In this document: in pieces, positions 19,800 to 27,753 of the stretch
Layout of the letters: each line of letters starts with the position of its first letter
Numbering within the stretch: position 1 is the first letter of the stretch
Source: Plantago elongata
Taxonomy: Eukaryota; Streptophyta; Magnoliopsida; Lamiales; Plantaginaceae
Reading direction: 5' to 3'
Assembly: GCA_036897095.1 (NCBI GenBank)
Contig: JAYMSP010001915.1
Span: 1-27,753 of the forward strand
Length of the DNA stretch: 27,753 bases
The notes under the pieces: model-generated
What the model was told of the DNA's origin: nothing
The model's database searches: none
What the model saw: only the letters and a program-made list of their open reading frames with translations
Position numbers and translations under genes: made by a program

Positions 19800-21155
19800 G
19801 TCCACACCATACATCAAGTACTCGCCTACATCAAACAATTATTCAAAACCAATACATAAAAATGTTTTGACATCAATGTCTCAAAATTTTCCATCACCAG
19901 GGAATAATCAATCTTCTTCTCAACCTACTCACTCATCGTCAAAAGTATAGGCATAGTCATCACCGAATCTCCACCTTCCGAACAGTTACATACTAGGGAA
20001 CAACCCACCATCAATTCCAAGGTACAATCCGGTAGTGTCTATTTTATCGATGTCCACACGTTTGTGCGTGCTGATTTGGTATATACATCCATCAACCCTC
20101 ACGACACTTAAGCCGTTTTTTGGATAGTATCTGGACATGCCCAACACGACAATGGTGGTGCCGAAACACCATAGATCCACTTCGGGCCCGTTCTTTACCA
20201 CGCCCTACACCCTATGTCATCTTTCAGGTCACTTGTCAAAGAATTTAAGGTGTGACCAAGGGTTCCTCAAGATATTGAAAGCTTGATCAAACTGATATAG
20301 CTACTTAAGTTGGGTCGTCAAAGGACTCCTCAGAGTATGTAATATACTCCTCTCACCAGGACTCAATCACGGGACTCATCAAAGCATCAAAGATACTTCT
20401 CTCACCGAGACACCATAGCACATAACCAGTCCAGAAAAATATAACAAAACAATACTCAAGATATTGAAGGTTAAATCACAATGGTTTAACCCCTAGAGCC
20501 CCTCAAGATATTGAAAACTAGATCACATTGGTCTAGTTACTCGAGTTACGGTCAGGGGATTCATCAAAGCTTATAAGATACTTCTCTCAACCGCAACAAA
20601 ATAGCAGAAATAATACCTAGCCCATGTACATCTCCTCTGAACCTGACATAGCCTGACTAATCTGAACCAGACAGAGCCTGATAACATTTGACAGAGACTA
20701 AAAAAAGAAGAAATATGACACAAGCACAAAAAGCCCCTAAAACATACCTCCACCTTTGGCTTATTTCATCCTCCCTGGACCAATCAAAACCAAATACTAC
20801 CTCCCCACTCCATCACTCCACATGATCTGCCATCATCACCACATATGTATTCCAACATCATCATCTGGCATACGACCCACCTGCTCCTGTAGCACCCCAC
20901 ACGCCCACCATCACTTTCCATACAATTATCACGTTTCTCCCTTTTCCACAGAGAATACCTGCAGACAAGCACACCATATCCAAAAATTCCGCACAGAGCC
21001 CGAGACCGTATAACACCTGTTGTTAGTCCACAGAGTCGGCAAAAACAACATTCCAGACCACAAACTAATAGACAAATGCCAACAATAAGAGATCAAGGCG
21101 AAAAACATAACCAGGGTGCAATTAACCAAGAATCAAAATTCGAGTAATTAACTAA
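19800..21155 (-). mobile_element. Probable 3' UTR of the LINE
   Basis: This is non-coding on the minus strand after the last reverse-transcriptase frame. It has frequent TG-rich words typical of plant LINE 3' regions (CTTTTTGCCGACTCTGTGG-like text at about 21025-21045 on the minus strand) and an internal repeat pair (20262-20580). I could not place the poly(A) end; short T runs on the plus strand near 19706-19735 are candidates. Frames of 60-85 residues here have no family likeness. Confidence 0.4.
20255..20580. repeat. Direct repeat pair with TCAAGATATTGAA motif
   Basis: TCAAGATATTGAA occurs three times (about 20262, 20457 and 20487). The first and third begin longer copies about 225 bases apart: ...GCTTGATCAAACTGATATAGCTAC... 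with CTCCTCTCACC, against ...ACTAGATCACATTGGTCTAGTTAC... with CTTCTCTCAACC. A further CTTCTCTCACCGAGAC copy sits between them. It lies in the LINE 3' region. Confidence 0.6.
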
Positions 21156-22300
21156 TCACCCCTTACCTTTCACCCACGACCAACTAAGCAATTGGATCTT
21201 CTCTAAAACTGACCGGGGAGTGGGTTTGACGTTAGTGAACAAAAGCTCATTCCTTGCATACCAAATATTCCAAATGGAGACTTGCCATAGCAAAATCCAA
21301 ATTTTCTTATCACCACTACAATTGGCCTTACAATGATTATCAAAGAAATCCGCAATACTAGATCCCAAAACATAATCACAATTTAGCCAACTAAACACCA
21401 ACTCCCACACCGTAGACGAGAAAGTACAACCACAAAAGATATGCCAAGAATTCTCCACAATATCAACATCACACATTTTACACAAAAGTTCATTCACATG
21501 AGAGATCACACCCCTTTTAAATAAATTGTCTTTTGAAGGAATACGATTTTAGATCAACTTCCACACAAAAGCATTTACTTTCAAAGGTACTAAATTATTC
21601 AAAATTCTAGATGCCCAGGCTTCATAAAATTCACTTGATCATTTCTACTCAACAGCTCATAGCCCTCCTTAGTAGAATAACAATCAACTCTATTACCTAA
21701 CCACACCCATCTATCGGCTCTATCAAACACAAAAGCACACGAAGCAAGGTCAATTTCAATATTATTCACAACCTCCCTCTCTCTAGCCAACAATTCACGA
21801 GTTCATTCCCAATGCCATTCCCTCACCCCACCCACACAAGTAATACGATCTTTCACCAACACTCATGATTAGCCTCTAATCTATACAAACGGGGGTAAAA
21901 CTCTTTGAGACTCCTCTCAAGCCCCCCCCCCCCCCCCCCCCCCCCCATTCTCATGCCAAAACTTGGTAGAAGCCCCATCACGTAAGACTTTGACACACCT
22001 ATCACAGAACCACTCTTGAGACCCAACACAAGAAACAATATTCCTCCACAACTCTGACCAATGGTTACTTGTAGGCCTCACACCATTATATGCAACCTCA
22101 CTCTCACCCAAACTCCCATACTTAGACTCAAGGACTTGGATACACAACTCATTACAACCATTCAACAAACGCCGCCACCATCTCCGAAGTAACGCTAAAT
22201 TGAACAATTTTAAAATTTTGATCCCAAGACCCCCCTCATCCTTCGCTAAACACACCTTCTCCCAACTCACCCAATCAATTATTCTCTTCTCACTAGTAAG
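21156..22300 (-). pseudogene. LINE ORF2 C-terminal region with zinc-knuckle (zf-RVT-like), broken
   Basis: The frame 22270-21917 has the typical post-RT text WEKVCLAKDEGGLGIKIL and FNLALLRRWWRRLL, then FWHENGGGGGGGG, where a 25-C run (plus strand) has replaced the usual FWxDxWxG and shifted the frame. LKEFYPRLYRLEANHECW resumes in another frame. Next comes 21793-21599 (DRWVWLGNRVDCYSTKEGY) and then 21509-21156 with the Cys/His cluster CKMCDVDIVENSWHIFCGC and WNIWYARNELLF. These are recognised parts of plant L1 ORF2; here at least three breaks separate them. Confidence 0.8.
21922..21946. repeat. Run of 25 C
   Basis: A homopolymer within LINE ORF2 (poly-Gly on the minus strand). Its true length may be wrong in the assembly. 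Confidence 0.95.
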
Positions 22301-22482
22301 ATCTCCACCCCAAAGAAGTTACGTTGCAAGCACACTAACTCATGAATAAAAGAAACTGGAGCTTTGAAAAAAGGACAAATAGTAAATAGGCAATGCATTC
22401 AACACCGCATTAATCAACACTATCCTTCCCCTAAGTGATAAACATTTATTCTCCCAAACTCCAAGTCTCTTCTTGAATTTTT

Positions 22483-24207
22483 CTACAATCTTGTCCAAAG
22501 CTTCTTATCATTAGCCCACCCTCCCACCGGGAGGCCTAAATAATTAAAAGGACAAACACCAATATTACAATTCAAGATGGTAGCAAAACTATTCACCTCC
22601 TCCACCCCACACCCAAAACACATAAGACTACTTTTACCAAAATTGATTTTCAAACCTGAATTAAGCTCAAAACATTGAAGCACACTCTTAACAAGCATGA
22701 CATTTTCCACACAAGCCTCCATCATAAGTAAGGAATCATCCGCAAATTGCAAATGAGAAATAGGAATCCTATTCTTCCCCACCAAAATAGGTTTAAAATT
22801 TCCCACCACACACACATGCTTAATAAGTCTACTCAACCCTTCCGCCACAATTAGGTACAAAAAGGGAGATAAATGATCACCTTGTCTCAACCCTCTTTCC
22901 ACACTAAATTTTTTTGTAGGGCACCCATTGACAAGAACAAAAGTCGTTATAGTAGAGACACATTCTCTAATCCAACAAATCCATTTCTCACCAAAACCAA
23001 GTATTCTCATCATAATAAAAAGGAAATCCCAACTTACAGAATCATGGGCTTTTTCAAAATCAATTTTAAACAAACATATTTTGCTCTTTTTTCTTTTGGC
23101 CTCATCAATAATTTCACTGGTAATCAGAACCCCATCCAAGATATTCCTTTGACCAATAAAAGTCGATTGATTTTTAGAAATAATTTTATCAAGCTTTGTA
23201 CTCAACCTTTTTGCCAACACCTTAGGAAGAATTTTATAAACACTATTCACCAAGGAGATAGGACTATACTCGCTAATATTAACAGGGTTAGCAACCTTAG
23301 GAATGAGAGTGATAAAAGTATTATTCATACCTCGACATAGCTTACCATTGGCATGGAATTCGTTGAAAAAGCGACAAACATCAGCTACAACTGTCTCCCA
23401 ACAAGTCTTAAAGAACTTACCCTCGAAGCCATCTGGACCCGGACTTTTATCCACCCCACAACTCCACACAACCTCCTTGATCTCCGCCTCACTAAAAATA
23501 AACTCCAAATCAACGACATCCCCTGTCGCCAATCTCGGCCCTCCCAAGTCCCGTACCACCACGAAACTCTCCGTCCTTCGCTTAAAATGAGACTCAACAT
23601 AATGTTGAATTCCCTCCTTCACCTCATTCACATCCTCCAACCATCTCCCCCCGACCCTCACGCCCTTGAGCACATTAATTCGACCATGTCGCGACATACT
23701 ACCATGGAAAAACCGAGAATTTGCATCCGCTTCGCGTATCCACTTAGCTTTCACTTGTTGCATCCTTAACCGCTCCCTTGCTTGCAGCAGACGCTCCAAT
23801 TCAGTGCGTTTCTCCCATCTCCCCGCTATCCAAGTCGCCATAATCTGATCCGGGTTATCCCTCACCTCAGACCTCGACCCCGGCTCACCCTCCATCAACC
23901 CCGACCCTCTGAACACCTGACCCCCGCTGTCAACACTATGTCCGTGCTTGACAGAGGCTGGACAGCGCCAGCTGCAGCCGTGTGGGGGCTGTCCAGGGCT
24001 TGGACAGTGTCTGCAGCAGCCGTGTGGGGGCTTTTCAGGGCTTGGAGAGCGCCTGCAGCAGCAGTGTGGGGACTGTCCCCCTCTCGGACAGCCCCAACGG
24101 ATAGCCCCAACAACACCACAAACAGGGGCTTGGACAGCGCCTGCAGCAGCAGTGTGGGGCCTGTCCCCCTCCCGGACAGCCCCAATGGATAGCCCCAACA
24201 ACACCAC
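22483..24207 (-). pseudogene. LINE ORF2 reverse transcriptase domain, open over 574 codons
   Basis: The open frame's first 100 or so residues are translated GC-rich tandem repeat (see 23945-24213), not LINE protein. LINE sequence starts near residue 105 and includes KAKWIREADANSRFFH (153-168), SPGPDG (255-260), LIPKVANP and ISEYSPISLVNSVYKI. It continues with FKIDFEKAHDSVSW (D383; the usual Tyr of AYDS is His), GLRQGDHLSPFLY (439-451), FADD at 488-491 and GLKINFGKSS. So the three catalytic Asp and the surrounding motifs are kept, while the ends are broken. It stops at 22483 within the post-RT region. It would copy LINE RNA at the nick if linked to an endonuclease, which it no longer is. Confidence 0.85.
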
Positions 24208-24213
24208 AAACAG
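23945..24213. repeat. GC-rich tandem array inside LINE ORF2
   Basis: Four units share GCTTGGACAGCGCCTGCAGCAG followed by TGTGGGG. Units start at about 23945, 23998, 24040 and 24128; the second is 42 bases. The last two are 88-base extended units sharing CGGACAGCCCCAA and ATAGCCCCAACAACACCAC, about 95 percent alike. CTGTCC and GGACAG words make internal inverted pairs. GC content far exceeds that of the surroundings and most frames stay open on both strands. It sits where a normal LINE has the linker between endonuclease and RT, and the LINE frame differs on its two sides. Confidence 0.8.
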
Positions 24214-24279
24214 CTCTGGGTAGCCTCTCTACCGACTCCCCTGGACTACTCCTCACGCCCCTACTACCCTCCCTCCGAT

Positions 24280-25250
24280 GCTCACCTACCCCCTCCCCAT
24301 TCGCAATCAATATATCAAGCTTATAAATTTCTTCAGTCGAACTAATAACTCTCTGCTCCAACCCTCCTACCACATCCCTATTCCACTCCTTCAAAGTGGC
24401 CTTCAACCTTTTCAACTTCTCCTTAAGCACAAAGCCACCCCATCCATGCATATCATCCTTCATCCACACTCCCTTCACCACATCCATGAAACCCATCTCA
24501 TGCACCCAGCTATTCGTAAAGCGAAACATCTTAGGACCCCAATCCAATCCATCTTCCTTAATGACAATGACCACATGATCCGACACCCTTCGCCGCAACC
24601 CTTCTTGAATCAAAAGAGGCCACTTCTCCATCCACTTGACAGAAAGGAGAAACCGGTCAAGCCTACTACAACTCATACAATTATCCCTATACCAAGTGTA
24701 CTTCCTTCAGGTTAAAGGTAGATCCACAACATCCAAATCATTCATGAGCTTATTAAACGCCACCATACTCCTCCTACCCTGCCCTACCACTCGACCCTTC
24801 CGCACCTCCTCACAATGAATCACATTGAAATCACCGCGCACACACACCATAGTCCCTCCTTATGCTCATTTACCTTGTTCCGCAGCACCTCCCACAATGC
24901 CTCCTTTTTATTATCCTCACAAGGTGCATACACATTAAGGATCTCAACTTCCACTCCTCTCCATAACCCCTTAACTCCCAACACACCCTCCTCGCCCCAA
25001 AAGCGTTCCTTGACAAACACCTCCGTGTTCCACGTACACAAGAATCCACCGCTTCTCCCATAGCACTCGAGAAAATCCAATCTATCTTATCATCACCCCA
25101 AAGCCTCTCCACCAACCTCTTATCAAAATAATCCTTCTTCGTCTCTTGGATACACACAAAGTCTACCCACTCCTTAGACACCACCTCCCGTATCTCCCTC
25201 TTCTTCAACTTACCTCCTAACCCTCTAACATTAAAGCTCAGTATCTTCAT
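24280..25250 (-). pseudogene. LINE ORF2, N-terminal endonuclease/exonuclease/phosphatase domain, frameshifted
   Basis: ATG 25250 starts MKILSFNVRGLGGKLKKREI and then FVCIQETK, the first EEP motifs (N and the catalytic E). Near 25080 the frame shifts to GRSGGFLCTWNTEVFV and VEILNVYAPCEDNKK. Near 24840 it shifts again; between the frames a GDFNVI-like reading is detectable. From 24676 CSRLDRFLLSVKW and the RRVSDHVVIV block (the SDH motif) follow, then the linker to RT (EKLKRLKATLKEWN). The domain would nick target DNA, but with two or more frameshifts it cannot be made as one protein. Confidence 0.75.
25247..25250 (-). other. ORF1 stop / ORF2 start overlap (ATGA)
   Basis: The ORF1 TGA (25249-25247) and the ORF2 ATG (25250-25248) share bases as ATGA. 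The two domains are in different frames. Such stop-start overlaps in other LINEs support ORF2 translation by reinitiation. Confidence 0.7.
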
Positions 25251-26343
25251 TGATCAACCACCTCCATCCCAAATTCCATGTTCCCCATCATCTTCTCTTG
25301 ATGTTCTCTATCGCGAGCTTCCCAAATTATAAAAGTCTCCAAAGCCATCTCTTTATCACCCGCCTCTAAGAGTCCTATATCACGCACCATCTTAAAAATT
25401 TCATGAGCCTCATCATGGATTGGCTTTTTCAGTAATTGCGCATTACACGTATCAATTTGACTATCCGTAGGAGTCGTTCCCCCATCCAACAAAGCTGAAG
25501 TCACCTTCCTCTTTCGACCCCGTTTCTTCTTAGGCTTACCCCGCTTAACCCCTCTCAGCATCATGACACTACTCTCCAACCCCGATACAAACTCACGCCA
25601 ATCTTTATTTCTAGACCCCTTATCGCCCTCTCCATCACTCTACCAATCTCCCAACTCCCCAGATCCCTCATCGCCCTCCTCATCATCCGACGACTTTCCG
25701 AAATAAAATTCGTCCCTTCCTAATGCCGAATTCTAAAATCCCGGACTGCCTTGACCATACGGCAACCAAGTATCAACACATGGCCCAAGCTGAAGTTCCT
25801 CAACAATATTAATAGGAAACATTTCCCCATCAATCATTATCTCAGATTTTTTCCGGATCACATTGAAACAAGGGGACTCCACTAAAACCCTGCCCTTCCT
25901 CAAGTCCAACTTATCTCGCATCTTTGCATGAACCTCGATCACCCTCCCAACCCGGCTCCCCGGCCATCTCCATCTTTCCATCCATGAAGTGGGACCCCGT
26001 AGATATTTAGCCATACAACACGCGTCGCATGGATATCCCTTTTATCCCAAGGCTCGAGCCTCGAGAACCACTCCTTAATCCATTCGTCCTCCTCCTCCAA
26101 TAATTTATTCCTTGTAGTCTCATCTTCATTCTCCAAAATCCCAAAAAACACCGATAGCCTTCTGATGATAAAGTTCTGGTGCCCATTCACGGATAATAAA
26201 TCTTCCACCTGCTTCTTTGATAAGTCCCTGTGAACAACCCCAACAATGCACTTCGCCGCCCATCGCTCCTCCTCACTGCTCTCCGTCATACCATCAGTCC
26301 ACCACGTCTCGGTCACCCCTGCCTTATCCCCTGCATCAGCCAC
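25247..26343 (-). pseudogene. LINE ORF1 (DUF4283-type nucleic-acid-binding protein), frameshifted
   Basis: The frame from 26343 (MADAGDKAGVTETWW...) reaches the DUF4283 signature ATRVVWLNIYGVPLHGW. It then goes wrong near 26000 through a frameshift (GDGRGAGLGG). The neighbouring frame continues the domain: WPGSRVGRVIEVHAKMRD, then LRKGRVLVES, then INIVEEL, and stops at 25733-25735. After a gap the same frame resumes with a strongly basic patch (KRGKPKKKRGRKRK) and a helical region to the stop at 25247. In the family, ORF1 packages LINE RNA. One frameshift and at least one stop break it. There is no CCHC knuckle in what can be read. Confidence 0.75.
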
Positions 26344-26436
26344 CTACTCCTCGGTCTACCCCTCTGTCATCATCCTCCTAGTGTCTTCATTGATCAAGCC
26401 AATTGTTGGTCCAGATAAAACGAAAGGGAAAGACTA

Positions 26437-26449
26437 GGGGGGGGGGGGG
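26437..26449. repeat. Run of 13 G
   Basis: A homopolymer just beyond the presumed 5' end of the LINE (its minus-strand start). It may be the border or a later expansion. Confidence 0.9.
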
Positions 26450-26581
26450 TGGGATAGTCTTTACAAACTTTCGTCGATAAACAGTATTTTTCATAAACCT
26501 TGGGAGGATTCTGATAATTAGATTCAGAGAGTGGAAGACTTTAAGTGATAGATAAACGTTAATGTGCTTTGCAGTAATAAT

Positions 26582-26583
26582 AT

Positions 26584-26623
<40 letters not shown>
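26582..26623. repeat. (GT)n microsatellite
   Basis: About 20 GT units, nearly perfect, ending at the TGTTGCTAGAATG that begins the LTR-like sequence. Confidence 0.95.
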
Positions 26624-26624
<1 letters not shown>

Positions 26625-27753
26625 GCTAGAATGTATAAATAACACAACAACTTATAGTGGTTTCTGGAGGTGGCGTAAACCTCCAACTAGTCCACTTCGA
26701 CCTTTCTGAGACCTAGAATCCACTAGAACAGACAATTGAGTTCACCTTACAATATATCCTATTCTAAGATCCTTACAATCAAATGGTTCCCAACCAAATG
26801 TTCCCCTTGAGTTATTCCCTAGCTTCTAAAGCCAAATACTTCATGTACTCAAGATAACCCTGGAGATTTTCCTTAATTACCCAAACCAAGTACTTCCTGT
26901 ACTCCACGCCTTGATGGTGTTGGTTATATGATTAATTGTTAGCTTCTCTTTAAATAACTTTTCAGCTATTTATCCAGAGAGCTGGAGAATAAATCACAAC
27001 TTAATATACTTGTTTAGTATATGGAAGGATTCTCATTTCTTACCCAAGTGTTGATATATGTTCTAGAGATGAACTTTAGAAAGGGTATCTGAGTGTTCAA
27101 CTCTTTCACAGATAATCAAACTCTTGTTAAGGTTCAGGACGCTTAGAACTAACAGTAATTCTTCGAGCTATTTGACTGTAAGCTTAGAGAACTGTAGTAA
27201 GGAAGCTTGAGAGAATACTTGCTTGATATAAAAATATGAGTGTAGTTCGTGTTGTTCAGCGTTCAGAGTGTCTTTTTCTCAGCTTCTAAGTGTTGATATT
27301 TATAGATGAATTTGAGAGTCGTTCGAATAGTATTCATTGGAGCTTCTCAGAATTTAATCCGTTGATATCTCGAAATAAGTACTCAGAAGTCACTATCTCG
27401 TTTTTCAGAGAAGGCTTGCTGGAATCGACTTTTTCAGTCGGTGTAATTAATACAATGTACTATTTCTTGTCCTGTAGTCTCAACAGACACATGTGATCAT
27501 CATAAAGCTAGCATGCTTCTTGACTCAGAATGACATATCTTCAGAGAGGTGTAAGGTGCAAAAGCACTATACGATAACTTTCTGAACATAGCATTTCAGA
27601 GGAGACTAATCATTTGTGTCTTCATTAAACTCGTGCAATCTTCAAATCTTCAAATTTTCGTTTAAACTCCGTTGCTAGGATCCTTCTTCACGGCCATCTT
27701 CGAAACATAAAAGTTACATTCAGAGACCTAAACAATCCTATACAAGTTTAACT
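26622..27753 (-). mobile_element. LTR-like sequence of a probable Ty1/copia element (runs off the right edge)
   Basis: The left end reads TGTTGCTAGAATG, which on the minus strand is ...CATTCTAGCAACA, a normal LTR CA end. On the minus strand a TATA box (CTATAAATATC, about 27305-27295) is followed by a long non-coding leader-like stretch ending with GGAGGTTTACGCCACCTCC text. This gives a U3-R-U5-like order: promoter side right, end left. No gag or pol frame is in view. The other end is outside the window, so LTR identity rests on the TATA, the CA end and the dispersed copy at 6.8 kb. Confidence 0.5.
27305..27530 (+). repeat. Copy 2 of the dispersed direct repeat at 6831-7055
   Basis: Aligned blocks as given for 6831-7055, same orientation, about 85 percent alike by eye over roughly 200 bases. 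Here it lies immediately upstream (in minus-strand terms) of the TATA box of the LTR-like sequence, that is, in its U3. Confidence 0.7.

Larger units (their letters stand above)
21156..26400 (-). mobile_element. L1-type LINE retrotransposon, two ORFs, degenerate
   Basis: Reading right to left: an ORF1 with DUF4283-like sequence and a basic linker (26343-25247); ORF2 with endonuclease (25250 to about 24280); reverse transcriptase (24207-22483); a connecting region and a zinc-knuckle tail (22300-21156). The order, the overlapping ORFs and the RT motifs are those of plant L1 elements. At least five frame changes or stops, a C homopolymer and an inserted tandem array make it non-autonomous. The 5' border lies near 26400, before a 13-G run. 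The 3' border is uncertain (perhaps to about 19800). Target-site duplications were not found. Confidence 0.9.

Noticed and set aside
22873-23769. Plus-strand frames of 74-155 codons
   Set aside because: Antisense shadows of the LINE reverse transcriptase, whose motifs on the minus strand are unmistakable.
23782-24223. Plus-strand Pro/Ala/Gln-rich frames of 91 and 136 codons
   Set aside because: Readings of the GC-rich tandem array, open because the units lack stop codons.
24278-25063. Plus-strand His/Pro/Ser-rich frames
   Set aside because: Antisense shadows of the LINE endonuclease region.

Overview
The window is nuclear DNA of a flowering plant, probably a eudicot. It is AT-rich, its genes have GT-AG introns, and it holds two recognisable plant genes, a large LRR-receptor fragment and many decayed transposable elements. 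The family cannot be proven from the sequence; asterid/Lamiales is a guess.

Left part (1-6,000). A Helitron-type 3' end (hairpin plus CTAG/T) closes at 261. To its right lies a minus-strand LRR receptor-like ectodomain of the EFR/FLS2-like subfamily XII type. Its long first exon (4543-3616) carries the signal peptide, LRRNT cap and about ten LRRs. It is followed by three exons of exactly 144 nt, each encoding two 24-residue LRRs and each flanked by phase-1 introns, plus a truncated fourth copy. No transmembrane segment or kinase domain is seen before the Helitron end.

Middle-left (6,000-13,500). This stretch is mostly repeat debris: a piece of a retrotransposon LTR whose second copy lies at 27.3 kb; an LTR/PBS-like remnant of a Ty3/gypsy element; two related foldback units, each followed by a GC-rich array of GGAAGCTC/CCATGG words; a short AT-hook frame resembling the 5' end of a retroelement ORF1; a decayed Helitron helicase C-terminus; and a 250-bp foldback element ending about 40 bp before a TATA box.

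Genes (13,500-17,600). On the plus strand is a complete six-exon GDSL/SGNH esterase of the CPRD49 type (264 aa). It is followed by a three-unit tandem repeat of about 170 bp. On the minus strand is a complete two-exon rhodanese-like protein matching plastid STR10 (222 aa). The two genes are convergent.

Right part (17,600-27,753). This holds AT-rich spacer with a tRNA/SINE-like Pol III head, two exon-like fragments of an unknown plus-strand gene, and then a 5-6 kb L1-type LINE on the minus strand. The LINE has ORF1 with DUF4283-like sequence, an endonuclease, reverse transcriptase with FADD, and a zinc-knuckle tail. It is broken by frameshifts, a 25-base C run and a GC-rich tandem array inside ORF2. 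Its ORF1 stop and ORF2 start overlap as ATGA. A (GT)n microsatellite and an LTR-like sequence of a probable copia element fill the right end.

The two intact genes (esterase, rhodanese) are housekeeping-type and show no sign of acting together. The rest reads as a retroelement-rich region in which the LRR locus has been diversified by exon duplication.
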